Shown here: positions 63,956 through 64,000 of the stretch, one piece after another
Layout: every line of letters begins with the position of its first letter
Position numbering within the stretch: the stretch's first letter is position 1
NCBI RefSeq assembly: GCF_016801865.2
Contig: NC_068938.1
Coordinates: 62,373,674 to 62,437,673, forward strand
Reading direction: 5' to 3'
Length of the DNA: 64,000 nt
Origin: Culex pipiens pallens
Lineage: Eukaryota > Arthropoda > Insecta > Diptera > Culicidae
Notes under the pieces: generated by a model
What the model was told of the DNA's origin: nothing
The model's input: the letters and a program-made list of their open reading frames with translations, nothing else
Database searches by the model: none
Made by a program: the position numbers and the translations under genes

Positions 63956-64000
63956 GCAGTGCGTGGCCGAATGGTTACGCTGTCCGCTTTGTAAGCGGAT
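63956..64000 (+). tRNA. tRNA-Thr (anticodon UGU)-like, cut by window edge
   Basis: The D-arm region gtggccgaatggttacg is followed by a perfect anticodon arm tccgc-tttgtaa-gcgga with anticodon UGU. The T-arm and 3' acceptor lie beyond the window. The exact 5' end is uncertain by 1-2 nt. Confidence 0.75.

Overview
The window looks like nuclear DNA of a dipteran, most likely a culicine mosquito (Culex or a close relative). It is AT-rich and carries host genes with GT/AG introns. It is packed with mosquito-type transposable elements: an RTE-clade LINE, Jockey-like non-LTR remnants, a BEL/Pao-like LTR element, MITEs and fold-back elements. Species is inferred from gene content and repeat style only.

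Three host protein genes can be read, all on the minus strand. (1) pins (LGN/rapsynoid; TPR + GoLoco) spans 2708-23785 in seven coding exons. They join in phase to 739 codons plus a stop, with a 45-nt first coding exon 8.3 kb upstream of the second. (2) Samtor/BMT2 (SAM sensor of mTORC1) lies at 26945-28016 in two exons. (3) unc-5 (netrin receptor) contributes its last two exons, 39948-41335 (ZU5, UPA, death domain) and 44898-45004. The rest of unc-5 lies beyond the right edge, so most of 45-64 kb is probably an unc-5 intron. A possible terminal exon of an unidentified minus-strand gene is at 33544-33609, followed by about 2.2 kb of 3'UTR-like sequence. RNA genes are tRNA-Gln(UUG) at 7162-7233, inside a pins intron on the opposite strand, and a tRNA-Thr(UGU)-like gene cut by the right edge.

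Repeats by region. Pins introns: several MITEs and fold-backs; a TA-flanked DNA element (8486-12823) holding a complete RTE LINE (9031-12444) with a 12-bp target duplication; an approx 16-bp minisatellite built on ggcagaa (18.96-19.68 kb); a fold-back with two 240-bp arms (20561-21454); and a two-copy repeat block. Between Samtor and unc-5: a 5'-truncated LINE and a very large 10-bp satellite (aaataaattc)n with higher-order structure, split by a 923-bp TA-flanked element. unc-5 introns: a 1.2-kb MITE, a long hairpin, a gag-only BEL-like element, and a three-level nest (Jockey ORF1, then a TTAA fold-back transposon, then a 752-bp insert with 22-bp flanking repeats).

The most unusual object is the BEL-like element at 47682-51166. 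Its two LTRs are in inverted rather than direct orientation, yet it is flanked by a perfect 5-bp target duplication (gccgg). Just inside the inverted LTR sits a 39-nt copy of the 3' half of tRNA-Tyr, nucleotides 38 to 76, including the post-transcriptionally added CCA. It lies exactly where the primer tRNA would be joined to minus-strand strong-stop DNA. The same tRNA matches the primer-binding site after the left LTR at 17 of 18 positions. This reads as a fossil reverse-transcription intermediate that was integrated.
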